64,000 nt of DNA. Source: Chaetorhynchus papuensis. Its lineage: Eukaryota; Chordata; Aves; Passeriformes; Rhipiduridae. The stretch lies in the NCBI GenBank assembly GCA_013396525.1, contig VWYX01001218.1, positions 117,300 through 181,299 on the forward strand, given 5' to 3'. Within the stretch, counting starts at the first letter, position 1, and every line of letters starts with the position of its first letter. Made by a program: the position numbers and the translations under genes. The notes beneath the pieces are model-generated. The model ran no database searches and was not told where the DNA came from. It saw only the letters and a list, made by a program, of their open reading frames with translations. Below, in pieces: positions 24,582 to 39,329 of the stretch.

Positions 24582-26416
24582 CTGGTGTAAGAGGAGGTAG
24601 TAGATCTGAATCAACGTGATCGAAAGCAAAGCCTCTGCACCGGCCCCTGTCTCTCCCACCTGACATCCTTGCCTTCAGCTGAGAGGTGTTTTGTGGGTGA
24701 AGGGCTCCTCCTGCATCTGTGACATGCAGCAGGAGGGAAGAGGAGGGACCAGACTTTGTGGGAAGTCTATTGCTTGGAAAATTAAGCAGGTTGAGCAAGC
24801 ACAGATTGATACGTGAGCATGTTTAGGACGCTTAACACTCATGTGGATTCAGACCGAAACCAGCAATAAAATACTAGAGAACTAAAAACCAAAATGGTGA
24901 CCAGAAAAGAAACCTCTTGTGAATTCAGGCTTTGGTTGGAAAGTAGTAGAGATGGCTGGGATAAAAATAAGTATTTGGGATGTAATTAAGTAAAATTAAA
25001 GTTTGTATGAAAATAAGTTACCTGAAATGTCCAGACTGTTAAATTTTATACTGTATATTTGAAGGTCCTTGGTCCTACAGTACTAGCTAATGTTTTCAAG
25101 TTTTTTATTTTTTTTTGTTTGGACTGTTAATAAAACAGCTTCTAACAAGTGAAATGGGATTAGAGGGCTGGGAGAAGCAAGCCAAAAGCATTTCATAGAT
25201 AAGATTTTCAAGCAGTTGCATTTTGAGACTATGATGTTACCCTAAGAACATTTATGCCTTTTGTAAATACCAAGGATATTTCTGTTGTCCCAGGACAGTG
25301 CAGCAATCTCTTACAAATATCTCTTTATGTGGTTACCTTTATTCAGAACTGCACTGCTGAATTTTCATCAGTATTTTGAATGCTTTCTTGGATGTTTTTT
25401 AGAATGATAGGGTCTTACCCTTGTAGTGAATCTTTAAGTATTCAAAATATTTAAACCACCCAGTACTTCATGATGAAATCTTTCACTAGAGTACACTTTA
25501 TTGTTTCAAGTGTAGTGCACAAAATATTTTTTAATGTTGAAGATTAAAAATTAATGTGAATTTAAAATGTATTTTAATTGCCCAAAATTGATTCTAGGAA
25601 TTGAATTGAAACAGATTTTATCGTTATTTTTGTTACTTTCTCTCAATGAAACTTAATTCCCTGATAACTTTAGAACGTGTGCTTTTCATGGCTTCCTTGA
25701 AAAACTGCAGGCAACACCTATCACCTCACTTATGTACAAGGCTTTTGTATAAATATAACACTACATGAAGCTTCTAAACTGCATATTACTGTTGTTTTAT
25801 CAACTGAAAAACTGTTAGGGCGTGCTGTAGGTCACAGATCAGTAATAGCACTTGATACTTGCCGAAAAGATATGATGACAAAAGCCATGTTCCTGCCAGT
25901 AGTATTGGGTGTTGTTCTCGGTGCCTTTTTTTTGAACCCCAGTTAATATTTAAACATTTTTGAGCTCCTGATTGTCTCACCCTTTCGCTGCTTGCCATCC
26001 GGTCAAGATAGAGTTTGTGTTTTTGAATATAAATTATGCTACACATATTTTGTTGAGTGTTTTTAATATCTTGAAGTATTCTTCACTGTGTCCACACACC
26101 TGTGCCACCTGTCACTGTAAGAATGTGGTTTCTGAGCTGCATTTAAACGTCTGCATCTTCTGTGTGGCCAAGTTTCTGAGTTCACTAAGGTGGCTGTCAT
26201 CCATGGGCTTTGGACTTTGGCTTATGGTGTAGCTGGAGACTATGCCATAGGTTTTTGGCTCCTCTAGGGAACTCCCTGGTGAATGAATTCTGGGTTGGCT
26301 GCTCCCCATGAGTCACAGCAGGGCTGGAGAGACCTCCAGCTGCTCCTGTGTTTCTGGCAGTGGCATGAGGGCTTGCGGGATGCTGTCTGTGCACCATGTA
26401 CTTGCTGTTCCCATCA

Positions 26417-26865
26417 TACAGTCCTTAAAGTTGGAAAACACCTCCAAGATCATCATGCCCAACCTTTGAGTGAACACCACCATGCCAACTAAACTTCATA
26501 TCATGAAGTGCCATCTCTACACGTTCTTTGAGCACTTCCAGGGATGGGGACTCCACACCTTCCCTGGGCAGCCTGCTAATGCTTAATTGCTCTTTCCGTG
26601 AAAAAAATTTTGCTATATCCAAACTGAACATTCCTTGGTGCAACTTGAGGCACCCTTTGTTGTGTCACTGGTTACCTGGAAGAAGAGGCTGACCCTCACC
26701 TTGCCAAAACCTCCTTCTAGGTGATTGTAGAGAGTAACAAAGTCTCCCCTGTACCTCTTCTCCAGGCTAAACACCCCCAGCTCTCTCAGCTGCTCCTCGT
26801 ATGATTTATGTTCCAGATCCTTCACCAGCTTTGTTGCCTTTCTCTGGGCACACTCCATTGTCATG
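26417..26865 (-). mobile_element. Older CR1 LINE 3' end, reverse orientation (CR1-c)
   Basis: The minus strand reads ATKLVKDLEHKSYEEQLREL, GVFSLEKRYRGDFVTLYNHL and SLFFQVTSDTTKG, a diverged CR1 ORF end. The 3' UTR contains AGTTGGAAAACACCTCCAAG in + orientation and no clear ATTCTGTG tail. It differs from the other three copies much more than they differ from each other, so it belongs to an older subfamily. It lies 1.8 kb from CR1-b in the same orientation. Confidence 0.9.
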
Positions 26866-29840
26866 CTGGCTCAGCATTGTGTGGAGATGCAGCTGGCTTT
26901 GGACACTTTGCCTCTCTGGAAAAGTAGCTGGAAGTAGAGCAGAGGGCCTCAGCATTTTTGGTAACAAGAGCTGGAAAGTAGAACAGGAGCATATAATTTG
27001 TAGATTATATGGTATGGCTTCTGGCTGTGCTTTGGTTTTCATATAGCCTTGAATTATTTCATCCATTTCCAGTAAGAATGTATTCTTAAATTGAAAGCTT
27101 TCCTGTACACGCAGAGTAGCTGGGAAAGCTCTGTAGTTGTTGTCTGTGCCATGTAACTTCTGCAGAGAGAGGCACTAAAAAAGTGCTTAACTGATTCTCA
27201 AGTTTATTTCTGCTGGTTTTTTACTGGTCTTTTGGCCTTACCATGAACTGTGAGTCTTCTCTCACTGAGTTGGCAGTAATCTGTTTTTTTCTGACCAACA
27301 CCACTTACATCCCTGGTGCTGTCTTGCTTTATGTAATTTTCCTGTTTAATGTAGTGTTTAATGTAGGCAGCAGTTGTTTAGCTGCTAAAAGCCTACCAAA
27401 AAAAATAAAAAAAGTTAGGAAACTAACTGATATTTAACAAGGGAAAAGCCCTGCAACCCTGCAGGGTATTACATAGCAGGATAATTAGGAATTAGCATGT
27501 GTCATTAGTGCCCCAGTACTCCACCCTGCCCGCAGAATGACTGTCCCACAGGGATGGTTGCTCATGGAGCGGTGCCATGTGCCATTTCGGATATTCAATT
27601 TGTAGCCATGTAGTTGCCTTCCTGAAAGAACAGCTTCGGGATTGCCTAAACCAAATTAGCACTAATTTTGTTCCACTTAATCTCTCCGCACACCACTTTG
27701 TTTGAGGTTATGTTTTTTAAGCATCTGCATGTATGAAGCACCTTTTTTTCTTCACGTGTCTGTCTGTAGCATCATTATTAGACTGTGTACAAATGTCATC
27801 AAATGACTCCCCCTGATCCTGTTCTAACAGAGAGGTATCTGATGTAAAATTAAAAGAGGAGCCCCCAAACTTAGTCTAATATTTAATTTACTAAATGGGA
27901 TGGAGGTCATGCCCATACGTGGTTTCCTGTTCTGTAGCAGTTTTTTAATACTTCAGCATTTTCATTCTGTGCGTCCAGAGGGCTGAGCTTACATGAGACC
28001 ACTGACTCTCTTTTGCAGGCTTGTGTGAAATAATGCCAGTGAAATGCCCGTTCAGGCACTTTGTTAACCAATTTATGTAGGTCATGTTCCTCCAAGATAC
28101 AGAATCTGTATCAATGTAACCATTTCAAAGAAGATGGTGTTACATGAATGTGGAATGCCAGGTGCTTAACAGCAACCTGAGCCCTTCCCTCTCCTTTACT
28201 GATACAATGAAAATTCTAACAGAAGTTAATTACTTTATAATTAGTGCTGTTCTCTCTCCAGACACAGGAGACCTGCAATTTCCTAGTTTTAACATGGTCC
28301 TTGTTTTGGGTTTCCATGTGTTTCTGATGGTGGGTGCCAGGCTGATGCTCAGGGGAGCCAGGGACTGTGTGACAAAATGTGTACCCCTTGGAAAGCTCAT
28401 GTGTTAATTTGTGGCTGCTTAAGGATGGCAAAAAGCTGCTCTACTTGGTGGTGTGGTGGTGGTTTATTTGTACATCCCCCCACTGTGTATTGCACACGTG
28501 CATGCTTTCAGTCCTTGTTGGTCATGAGTTGCATCATTTTGTACTTTAAATATGTATGAAATTGGATGTAACAACTCGTTCTCCTTGCTGTTGCGCTTTG
28601 ATTTTAGCTTTGCTTTTTAAGTTTAGAAAGATGTTTTCAACATTTTTCCCTTTTAATATTTTTCATGTGGCTTTACCTTAAGAGACAGCTCTTTCCTTTG
28701 TGAGACAAAGTTAACATTTTGTCAAGCACGTGATTTCCATGTTTTGAGGTAAAAGGCAGTACATGGGTTAGTGTGTTCTAGCAAATCAAAAAGTACAAGT
28801 ATTCTGTGGTTTAATGGCAGTCATTAGAGTGGGTTCTTTCTGCAGTTTTCAAGTTACAGTGACACAGCTTAGTTTTTCTTCTGCGTGAGACAGTGTCCAT
28901 GTAGTTCCTCTTTAGGATTCTTGGAATGTTTTCTTTGAGTTTTTCATTAGAGAATGGTTACAGAGGAGTCTCTGGAGTTTCTTTGTGTGTGTTGCATCTC
29001 TAACTTTCCAGTGGTTGAGCGAAAGCACCTGTTTTGAAAATGGACTGTGATCAGCTTGTTGGAGGGGACATTTGGTGGCCTGCACTTGCACTTCTGAAAT
29101 GGGTAGTGCAAGAAACTCCTGCAATAAGAAATCTGATATTTGCTGGATGGGTGTAATCTAGTGGGGATTTTTGGAAAAACTTCAGAGCTGACCTCTGAGC
29201 TTTTTTTGTTTGACTGATTATTGTGCATGAAGTGTGCCTTTGTCCCAGTACCATTGGACCTTCAACCCAAATCTGACAGGAGATGAAAATCCCCAAGGTG
29301 TCAGTGCCAAAGGTACCAACAGCAACTGCAGAGTAGAGGGGAAGATTCAAACTAGAGACTGCTGCAGGGTGAAAAGGAAGAAGTTGGTAGCTATCCTTGC
29401 TGTTTTGCAGTAGCTATTTGGCAAGTCAGTGTGTGCATAGCTCTGGACTAACTTAATAATATGTGTGTTGCCTTTGTATGCTATAGAAAACAAAACAGAG
29501 ATCCAGGGTTGTTCATTGTTGCCTGGAGAGAGTAGTAGTGCAAATCTGAAAAAACCAGCAACAGAGAAGTATAATTAAGTCCAGTGGTTGTTGATAAGCT
29601 TGTTTGCATTTGTGTGGCCTGACAGCAGATTGTCTTCTTCAGCAGAATGTGGCACAAAGACTTGTGGAGTAACGTGCGAAAAGCTTCCTGACTTCTGAAG
29701 TGGAAATAGTTTCCTCATGTTGACTAAGAGCCTGTGTTCTTAGTTCTCTCTCCAGCTCATTGCTCAATGCTTGCTTCTCATGACTGGCACTGCCACTGCA
29801 AGAGGAACAAAAAACTCTGCAGACAGGGCAGGGAACTTTA

Positions 29841-29962
29841 TTTAAAAAAAACAAGACAAAACAGTCAACCCCCCCCAAATGCAAACAAAACCCCCTCCAC
29901 CCAGCAACCAACCAAAGCCACAAACCCCCAAAAGCAAAAGACATCCCCACCCAAATGTGTAT
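29841..29962 (+). repeat. A/C-rich low-complexity tract in intron 2
   Basis: The tract is a run of AAAACAAGACAAAACAG, CCCCCCCC, CAAACAAAACCCCC and CCAACCAAAGCC words. It is the compositional complement of the G/T-rich tract 9.4 kb downstream. No element family is recognised; the minus-strand frame through it is low-complexity. Confidence 0.6.
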
Positions 29963-30837
29963 TGTGGAATGGGAAGAGAGTGCATGCTTGGAATCATGTG
30001 AAGATAACTGTGACTGTACACACCTGTACTTACAGGATTGCCTCCTCAGAGCAGTGTATTGATGTATTTAATTTTCCTTCTGTTAGGTGCTTTGGTTAGG
30101 TTTTTAACCATCCCTTGAAGAAATAAATATTTTATAATGTCTTGCTTGCTTTAACTAGTATGTAGTATCTTGTGCCAAACTTCTGTAGGTCTGACCCTAC
30201 GAGTAAATATCTGAAAAATTAAAATTAGCCCAGATTGTCCTAAAATACACTCTGGTGCTCGACATCTGAAATACTGTAATGTGGGATTCTTCACATATTT
30301 CTACTAAGCACAGTCCTTTAACTGCAGCAGCTTGAGCAGGAAGGAAAAGTGCTTTGTGCCTGTAAATTAACTTCAGTGGGAGTCATGTTTACCTTATTGT
30401 TATGGCATAATTAGTTCTGTGCTTGGGGAGTTCTTCCACCACTTGGAAGTGTGTGGGTCTACCAGGAGCAGTGGCCAGTCCTGTTCTGCCTCCTGGTAAA
30501 CACACAAGGGTCAGCATCTCCCACCTCGGCCCTCGGGGTGCAGAATGCACCTGGAGAGGCTGTGTTGGAACAGCTCCCTGCAGCTCCAGGTCAGCAGCAC
30601 TCCTGGCCGGAGTCGCTGGCTAATCTGTGTAATTACTTTGAGTATTTAAGTATCTGCAGTTAAGCAGCCAGGCTTTGCTGCCTTAATAACATCTTACGCA
30701 ATGGGACCCTTCCCACGCTCCTGGCCGGCTCAAGGCGACGTGGCACGCTGGAATTGCAGTGTGCAGAGGAGGTGGGAGTGCAAAGGGAGTCGCTGGAAAG
30801 GGATGATGTACAATTAAGAATATTTTCTTTTATGAGT

Positions 30838-30905
30838 CAAAATTTTTTTTTCTTATTTTTTTTTTTTTGGTACAACAGTTATTCCTTTTTTTTTTTTTTT
30901 TTTTC
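30838..30905 (+). repeat. T-rich tract
   Basis: Three T homopolymers are separated by short interruptions. They follow a locally GC-richer block (about 30430-30800). Nothing else is recognised. Confidence 0.7.
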
Positions 30906-33900
30906 CATTGAATGAACTGTGTTCCATGTTGCTAGAGAACTGGTAGCTGAAAGGGATTAATACCCTGGGTGTTAATTTATGATGTGGTTTAACACGGTCT
31001 TTTTTTATTGTTTGTTGCACTTAGCTTTTGATTTAAACTGGATTTTAAGGAAAATATTTTAATTTTTGAAATTTTCATTTGTTGTCAAACTAAATTTCCA
31101 GTTTGTTTTTTCTTTGTCATTAGTCATAGCCTTTTTTTCTTCACTGGACTCAGGTGCGGCTTGTCCAAGAAAAATGCAAAAAATTTGTTGTCCTTTGGAA
31201 CCTGATTTGTGTAATTTGCGTAATTGGCAAACGCATGCTTAGGGGTACTGCTTTTGATACATTTTAAAATCATAAAAACAACTACTCGACACAGATTTCT
31301 GTGATCAACAAATGTATCTCGAGTAGACCTAGATGCCATTATGATTTACAATTTCCTTTGTAAAGGGGGAATCTTCCTATGCTCAATCTCATTATTTTTC
31401 TTGTATCAAACATAACCCATTCAGTAAAAGATGGGATGAGGCAGAGGCTGCCTCTAATAACTTTGTGAAGAATGTAAAGCCAGCTCTGAATGATCAAAGG
31501 TGCAGTCAGTGTCCAGTCTCTGCTGGTGGCTGATAGCAAATGCAAAGGCAAAGCAGCAAAGAAAGTGCATTTATATGTGTGGCTCCTTGTCTCCTAGCTG
31601 CTGGCAGGCTGAGCCCTCTAGCTTCTCTAGTTTGGACCTTTTGTCTGGTAGCACATTAAAAGTAGTTTTTTGTTGCTTCTTTTCTCTTCCTTTTTTTTTT
31701 TTTTTTTTTTTTAAATTAATGACATTCTACACTGGCAAAATTGCACAGTGAAGCTCCCCAGTCCAGTTCTGTTTCATGAAATAGATTTTGTGTTTGTTGT
31801 GTGAGAAGGTCCCGATGAGGAGCTGCTGCTGCGTGGTGCAACAGGCAATTTTATTGCATGAGTGACCAATGCTCTTTAATGTGATCACTGGCTGCTGATG
31901 TTGCTGAGCCAGACAAGAGCCCAGGAAAATAGGGTAAATTGCGTTGGAAAGACGCTCTCATGAAATTTTCCAAGCAGCCCTGTGTCAGTACAGTGGGGTA
32001 GTACTTTTTGCCAGTACAAGATGAGGAAACTGTAGCTTGCTGTCTGAGTCCTTTGTGCAGCCAGCACATTGGCCTGTCCTGTCCCAAAGAAAACATGTTT
32101 TCTTTGGATTGTGTTCCCTGTGTACTTTAACCTTTTTGGTTATTCCCCTTTGGCCCTTCATAGGGGTGTTTTGGGGCCCTTCATTAGGAAGGCCCGTGCT
32201 CTGTCTCCCACCATTATCAACGTCAGGAAACAGAGAGTGTTGTTGGGAGACACGGAAGGAAGTTAGACTTCAAAATTCCCCAGTTTGGAACCAGTTAGGT
32301 TTTTTAATTGTTTTTGTTCCTGTTACTAAGCCTAACTTTAAAATAAATTCCCTTTATGTGAAGTACAGGAGTAACAAACAGTGACGCCACTTTCGGGGGT
32401 TTTTTTTTTTTTCACTTTCTTTCTGATTTTAGTTAGATGCTGCAAATGGAAATGAGATTTAAAAAAATGAGGGTTCTGCTTGTATTGTCATGGTTCTTGA
32501 TGATTCCATGAAAGCAAAGAGGTCAGAAATTCCTTTTCCTTGTTTACCTCTGTGTTACCATCCCACAGAAGTGTGAGGGTGAGGGCTCTGCAAAGGTGAG
32601 AGGTGCAGGATGGGGTGCATTTTCCAGTGGCATTACCCTGAATGCAAGTTTGTGCAGGAAAGGTTATCTTGAAGAAGGTTTTTTCTGTTCTTTCCTATCT
32701 ATCATCTCTGTGTAAAATTTGTGTATTTTGTGTGCTAAGAAAGGGGTGGAGAAAGTGAGTGTACATATCTGAGGGTTGCTTTTGATAAGAAAAATGTAAA
32801 CATTTTCATGAGAAGCATTTGCTGAGAATGCAGAGCTGGATTTGCTTTCCCTAGAAAACATCTCAAAGTTGAGTTCCAGGTGCTAGTCAATTTTCAAAGC
32901 ATCAAAATTGAATTGTTTTTAAACTAAAAAAACCCCCACCAATGTTAAAAATCAGATGTTAGGTTCTTGGTTGGCTGCAAAATGTATTTAGCCTTCCAAC
33001 CTGTGACTGATGTATGGTCTAATTTCATTAGAACAGGTAATCCTGTGTCATGCATCTCTTGAATGTTCTTTGCAGCAGTTTTTTTTTAGAGCACTTTGGG
33101 AACAAATTCATGATGAGCTTGGTGTAATAGTTGCACACAGGATAAAGAAAATAGCTTATAGGTTTGTTCTGGAAATGATGACTTGACAGTAGCCTCCGGC
33201 AGTGGAATTTAGCTATCAATAGTGTGTTAATCCAGTTAAGCAGAGAGCCTTTCATAGGGAAATAAGAGTCATGTGTTCTAGCTAAATAATTACCTTTAAA
33301 GTAATCATGCAACTTGTAAACATTGCCTCGATATTTTGGTGATTTCTTTTTTTGACACAGTTATGACACAGCAATAACTTCTTATTGAAGCAGTGGCACA
33401 TGCAGTGGCTTCGGATGGTATTTATTTCAGAACATTCTTATCTAAAGCTGTGTTGATATGTGTAAGCACTGACTTCATCAGCTAGTTTTTGCCTGTTCCT
33501 GTTTACTGTTTAGAAAATACCAAACGTATGACAATTGTAATTCAGCTTGTGTTTATACACCAGTTTTAAATCGTAGCTTGCATTGAGACACACGGATGAT
33601 TTGGAGATGTTTATGAAGCCAGTCCTCTGTTTTACCTGGTTAGTAGGTGTTCCCAGGGGTCAGTTTTCACCCTAGAGATCCCCTGGACACAGTTCAACTC
33701 CCATCCTCTTTCCCCTCCAGAGGCTGGGTGATGAAGTCACCTAGAAGGAAGAAGAACTGGTTAAATGCATGATGACTTCCTTCAGTTAACTCCTGGTGGA
33801 ATTTGAATCTCTCAACTCATAGATTTTTAACATTTTTCTTTCCACGCTGAATAGCAAAACAAAAAAACCTATGATTTCACTTGTCTCTCATTTCAGTGGG

Positions 33901-34850
33901 TGTACTGGCACCAGTGGGGCATAAGAAATACACAACACGGTGAGGTATGTGCTGATTCTGTAGAACAAAGCCTATTTTTGGTAGTCCTCTTAAATTTGCT
34001 AGAGCTGGTAAGAGTGTTAAGATTTCCACACCATTCTTTATTGAGAGGTGCTGCTAGAGAGTCCTTAACTCTTGCAGATGTAAGACATTTGAGCACAATT
34101 GTTTTGTTTCAGATGTTTGAGGCTGATTGTAGGCTTTTTTCTGCTGATGAAACTATAATCACTCAAATTGAAAACCTTCTCCCCCGACCTCGGCAGATGA
34201 AGTCTGATGATGCTTGTTAGGTTGGTTGGCTGGTGTTCCTGGTAGTTTACCATGCTGCTTTGAGGTTGGAAAGATGATGGAATCTAGTGAGTGGCAACCT
34301 GTCATCTGCTAGAGTTCATATCAACTTAAAAGGAAATCAGGGAAATGCAATTGAGTCTATTTTTGTCACGTTTAAAATAATAAAAATGATTTAGAAACAG
34401 CTCTGGCATCTTTGAGGAACCTTCACACCTACAGTTTTATAAATCATGTGAACATGTTTACATCAGGTTTAACTGCTTCAGCTCCATGAATAAGTTGCAC
34501 AGTTATGGTTTTAAATTGCAAAAATGATCCCTTCTAATTCTATGGAGCTGTAACCACCTTTGGAAAAGCACTCAGTAATCGTAATGCTCCAAGAGGCTTA
34601 ATAAGCCTTAAAGTGAACGCTCTAATGCTACATTGGCCATCCTTAGAGAACATGAAAAGGCAGCAGAATGTGATGTTCTCTGCTTTGTAACAGAGCCATC
34701 TTGCCTTTTATTTCCAGCGACACTTGTTTGAGGTTGCTAAGGTAAAGGCTCGTTTCCTTGGTGCCTCACCAAAGCAGCTTTCTGCCTTTAGGTACTTAGA
34801 GAACCCTACCCCTTGATAAGTCAGTGACTTACTTTTTGTAGACTTTAATG

Positions 34851-34872
34851 ATTTTCATCTTCAGATGAAAAT
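34851..34872 (+). repeat. Perfect 10-bp inverted repeat
   Basis: The arms ATTTTCATCT (34851-34860) and AGATGAAAAT (34863-34872) are separated by TC. It is a near-palindrome in AT-rich sequence and may be a chance occurrence. Confidence 0.5.
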
Positions 34873-37800
34873 TTATTTCAAAAATGCGTCTTTGGGGATT
34901 TTTTTGTATGTCTGCTGGATTTTATGTCTTTCTCAGTTGGTTATTTTTATTTATGTTTATAAAAAATCGGTAATCTTAAATCATAGTACAGACTGATTTG
35001 CCTAAGGCCATTTGCAGCGTCAGAGACAGAAAATAATAATAATAATAAAGAGTTTGTCTAGTTCTGAAATGACTAATGAAAATACTTGTATTTATCATTA
35101 TCCTTTAATGGACTCTTCCTCATAAGGTTATATTACCAGACTCTAAATCTCTTCTATTTTGATTTTGATGTAGATCTGATACTGTTCTTGTTTCCAGCTA
35201 TTTATTCTCAAGAGGCTATTTCTGTATAAGGCTTCAAGTATTCCAGCATCTCAGCAATTGTCAGATAATGGATAATTTTGCTGCTCCTTTCCCAGCATCA
35301 TCATTAACGTATATGTTGTTTACAGAGCCTTGTCAAGGCTGTTTGACAGCAGCTCTTCCTGGGTAATTGTAAACAAATTTGTAAGTCTGTCTTGGCAGTG
35401 GGATTACTGCCAAGGATTTATTTAGTATATTGGCCTGCTTGTGGTAGTTTATGCTACCCTAGTCATGGATAATATAATTTCTTATTCTTGCGTAGTCAAT
35501 ACTTTTTGCTGCTGTCAATCTTAAAATTGCCATTTTGCGAGGAAGACATTCAGGAAACCTGATTATGGGGAAAATCATGTTACACAAAAATCCCACTGAG
35601 CTGATGATAGTGATCCTGTCTGATTTCACTTATAAGCTTTGGTCAATGTCAGAGATCCAAAAGATCTATAGGACCTTAATGAATATAGAAGAAAACCACA
35701 AAGGTTTTCCCCACCAACTGAAGTGTGTGCGTAGGTACTGCTCAGACTGCAGGCAGCAAAGTAGGACATTGCTGAAATCAAGCTGGAGTTGGCTGCTTTT
35801 GGGAGGTGTTTTTTCCTTTCAATAAGACTTTTTTTTTTCTCCCTGTTTTAGCATACACTGGTTACACTTATGCTTGTAGGTTGACTTCTTCCTAAAAGTG
35901 AAAAGCGTGATGTAAAACTGCCAGAAAACTTAATGAACATGACTCAAAAGGAAATATTAACTCTGTTAGCAAAGACACAGAAGGCCATGCTGGGAGCCTT
36001 ACTAAAAAGCAATGACATAATGCAGGGCTGGCCTTTGAAAGTTTGTCCTATCAATTTGTGGTGTGACAACATAACCTAAAAATAGTTGCTGGGACTAAGA
36101 AAAAGTAGCGCTTTGATTTGAGGGTGGGTTTTTTTTCCCCCCATGGAAAATTGATATATGCTGGAAACAAAACAATGTGGAATTCTACACATCTCCAAGG
36201 AAATCACAGATACCTTTTTAGTAGAGATTTGTCAACTGGACTTTAGTTTTCATCTTTTTAAGGAGCAGGAGTTCCGGGTAAATACTCCCACTGTGCAGAC
36301 TCTCACAATACTGTAGCCTTTAGGGCAGCGTTCAGGGTTTGGCCATCACATGCAAAATAGTCCAACTTCACAATTACTTTATTTTTGCAATTTTTGTTAG
36401 TTGTTGGTGCTTTGAATAAATTTTTAGTTGGCATTGTTTTGGTTTTGTATTTTGGTACAGGTCATTTGAAAGTTGAACCCGGAATATCTCCCCGGCCTAG
36501 TATGGTACTTAGATGGATTATGGGCTTTATGTGGTGTATATTTCTGTTCTCTGTTCAGGATGTATATGAGAGTGTTTCATAATCTTTATTGGTATTCTAT
36601 TAATGCATGTTTAATAGTTCAAATGAAATGACAGTTGTGTTCTTGAAATAAGTATTGCTACTATTTTTTAAAGTCCAGGAAATGTTTGTCGGCCCTCACA
36701 CTTTTCCAGCAAAGCCTTGTGAAATTCTGTATAATTCTTTCTCTGCACACTGAGAAGAGCAGGCAGTGAAGATAATTTACCTTTCCTTTTCCTCTTGGAG
36801 ACAAAAGTTCTTCAGCCCCAGCTCAGGGCACTGAGCAGTCTGTGTGCTTCAGCCCAATTGGAGCAGTAGCTCTTCTGTAAATGAGGGGAAAGTTCCCTGT
36901 CTATTTGATCCTTGTTGCTTCTGTTTTTATTGTCAACAAGTGTGCCTTTTCCTAACATGAGTGGCTGTCTATATTGGGAACGGAATGAAGTTTTTAGCCA
37001 TAACTAATGAGCTACTTGCAATTATTAGTGTCCTGGACCAGACTCAAAGGATTCACTCAGATGAAAGGCTCCCATTATTATCCAGTTATTATCTAGATCT
37101 CATTTTTATCTTTTTCTTTTCTCTTTAAACTGCACTACCTGTTTTTAGCCTTTATTTGCTCACAGCAGAATTTTAACATTCAGTGGGATTAAAAAGAATT
37201 CCCGGTGTAATCTGGTTACCCTGATTTCTTCCTCTAGTGCGGTGGTGGAGGGTCTGGGTTTGAGTATTAGATATGAGGCAAGAACTGCTTTAAAAATATC
37301 AGCATTTATGTAGTGAGAAGAAGAAGTGGAAAAAATCCCTACCCTATGTTTGGGTAGATGCATTTTTGAATGTAAATTTGCTTTATGTAAATTTACTTTA
37401 AAAATCTTTGCAAAGCAGGGCTTGCAGAAGTGCTGGGGCTCTTTGCTGTAGTCGTGTTCCTGTCGTAGCATGTAGTCAGGGTCTGATGTGACATCAATTC
37501 TGAATGTAATAGATACATAGTTAAGCAGTTTATTTTTAGGATCCAAAACTCTTCTAAGAATAGACAGGCTCTCCTTTCAACAGGAAAGGACAAATAAACT
37601 AAAATGGAATAATAGGGAAGGAAAAATAGGAAAAAAGCAGAGAGGAAAAAGCATCTGAGGAGAACAATAAGAGGGAAAAACCAGCAGCCTTGTGCTGGTG
37701 GGGTTCAAGGCTGGGGTGAAGCATTTGGAGGGACCATTGCATACGGATTCTTTCAGCACACTGGTGTGATGGGAAGCAGGTGATGGGATGTGCTGGAAGG

Positions 37801-39329
37801 CTGAGGTCTTACAGTCTAGCCTACCAAAATAGACTTGTGTAGTTTTCCTCGGGAGCAGTCCATAGGTTAAATTCGTCAGGGAGGGGGAAAAAGAAAACAG
37901 CGTTTAAAGTCTTCTAAAGTTATTTCTTAGCTTTGTCAGAACATTAGCAGGTGATTTTCTGTGGTGCCCCAAAGCTGAGGTGCTGCTGTATTTCCCTGGG
38001 GTTGTGTTAGTGGGATCCCTGAGCAGTGGGTAAGGATGGGACCTGTTCTGGTGGTGTCATGTTTACACCATGAGTCTAATCATAGAAATCTGTATGGGAA
38101 AAACTCGCCAAGTCAGCCAGTCTGTTCACTTGCCAGAGCAGCATAAATGACTACAGCAGTACTCAAATTAAAATTAAGGTTGTTGAGTGTCGCTGTGTAC
38201 TGTGGGTTGGGTGTTTTTTTCTGCAGTGTTCTATGGAAGTTACAGATTCCCACAGGACACTGAGCCAGAGATGTAACTGTTGGATATGAATCCAGCAGAA
38301 CATTTAGTACCTAGAAACATTTAAAAATATTTTTATTCACCAAAAGGTCTCTACTAGTGTAACCTTGAGAAAGCAGATTTAATTTCATGTGTGTTAATTC
38401 ATCTGCCCCAGTTGCTGCTCCATAGGTTTTTTGTCATAACTTTCATTTTACTATTCTTTCTAATTTTTTGTGTTTCATTTAGCAGCTGGCATAGGTACTA
38501 AGTGTTTAGATAACACTTTATATCGGGGAGTATTCAAAGTGAAATGGATTCTGATGTTCCATTTATTTAGTGAACAGGACATGAAACTCCAGTGTGAAGC
38601 TGTGGCATCAATACATGACATTTTGCAAGATGCTGCTGTTTAAATTGTATGTGCTTTGAATATTTTTTTTTTAAGTAATCACATTGCTGTTAATAGATAA
38701 TTTTTTTAAAAATACTAGTTTCTCCTGCAAGTCTGTTGCTTACTTGTCTTTCAAAATTAAACAGCTTTAACAAGCCTACTGTCTCTATTTAGCCTGATGT
38801 CATGTTGTCAGTGTTGAATCTTGATTTGACAATGTTTCTATAATGCAGTATCACTACATTAATTATCTGTAGTGAAAATATGGATTTTTTTCTAAGATTG
38901 AAATTTTTTTGGTGTTAATTTTTGGTGAGTTTTCTATAATTTAAACAATGTAATTTTAAGTCAAAATTTACCAGTTTGAGTTGCAAAATTTCACCAGAAT
39001 ATCACTTTGCGTCCCCCAGATGGGCATGTACCAGCAGTTTAAAAAATCCTTTTCACAATGGACAAGGATGTGAGCAGATTTTCTTGCTCTCTAGAGTATC
39101 TGTGTGATGTGTTCATCTCCAGTGCAGTGTGCCTGCCTGGAGAACTGCTGTGCAACAGCTTTATGCTGGAAAATGATTTTATATAGTTCAGTAGTTTCAT
39201 GGTTTATTGAACTCTTGGGCTGAGCTGCAGACCTCCAGCAGGCAGGTGTGTTGGTGCCCTGTGTTGGAGGGCAAACTCTTTTACAAGTGTTGCTGAAGAA
39301 TGAAAGAAATTTTCCTTTGTGTCTTCAGT

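Noticed and set aside
33893..34220. 106-codon + frame and 67-codon minus frame in intron 2
   Set aside because: They look moderately protein-like, but no family is recognised, there is no credible splice pair, and both strands are open together.
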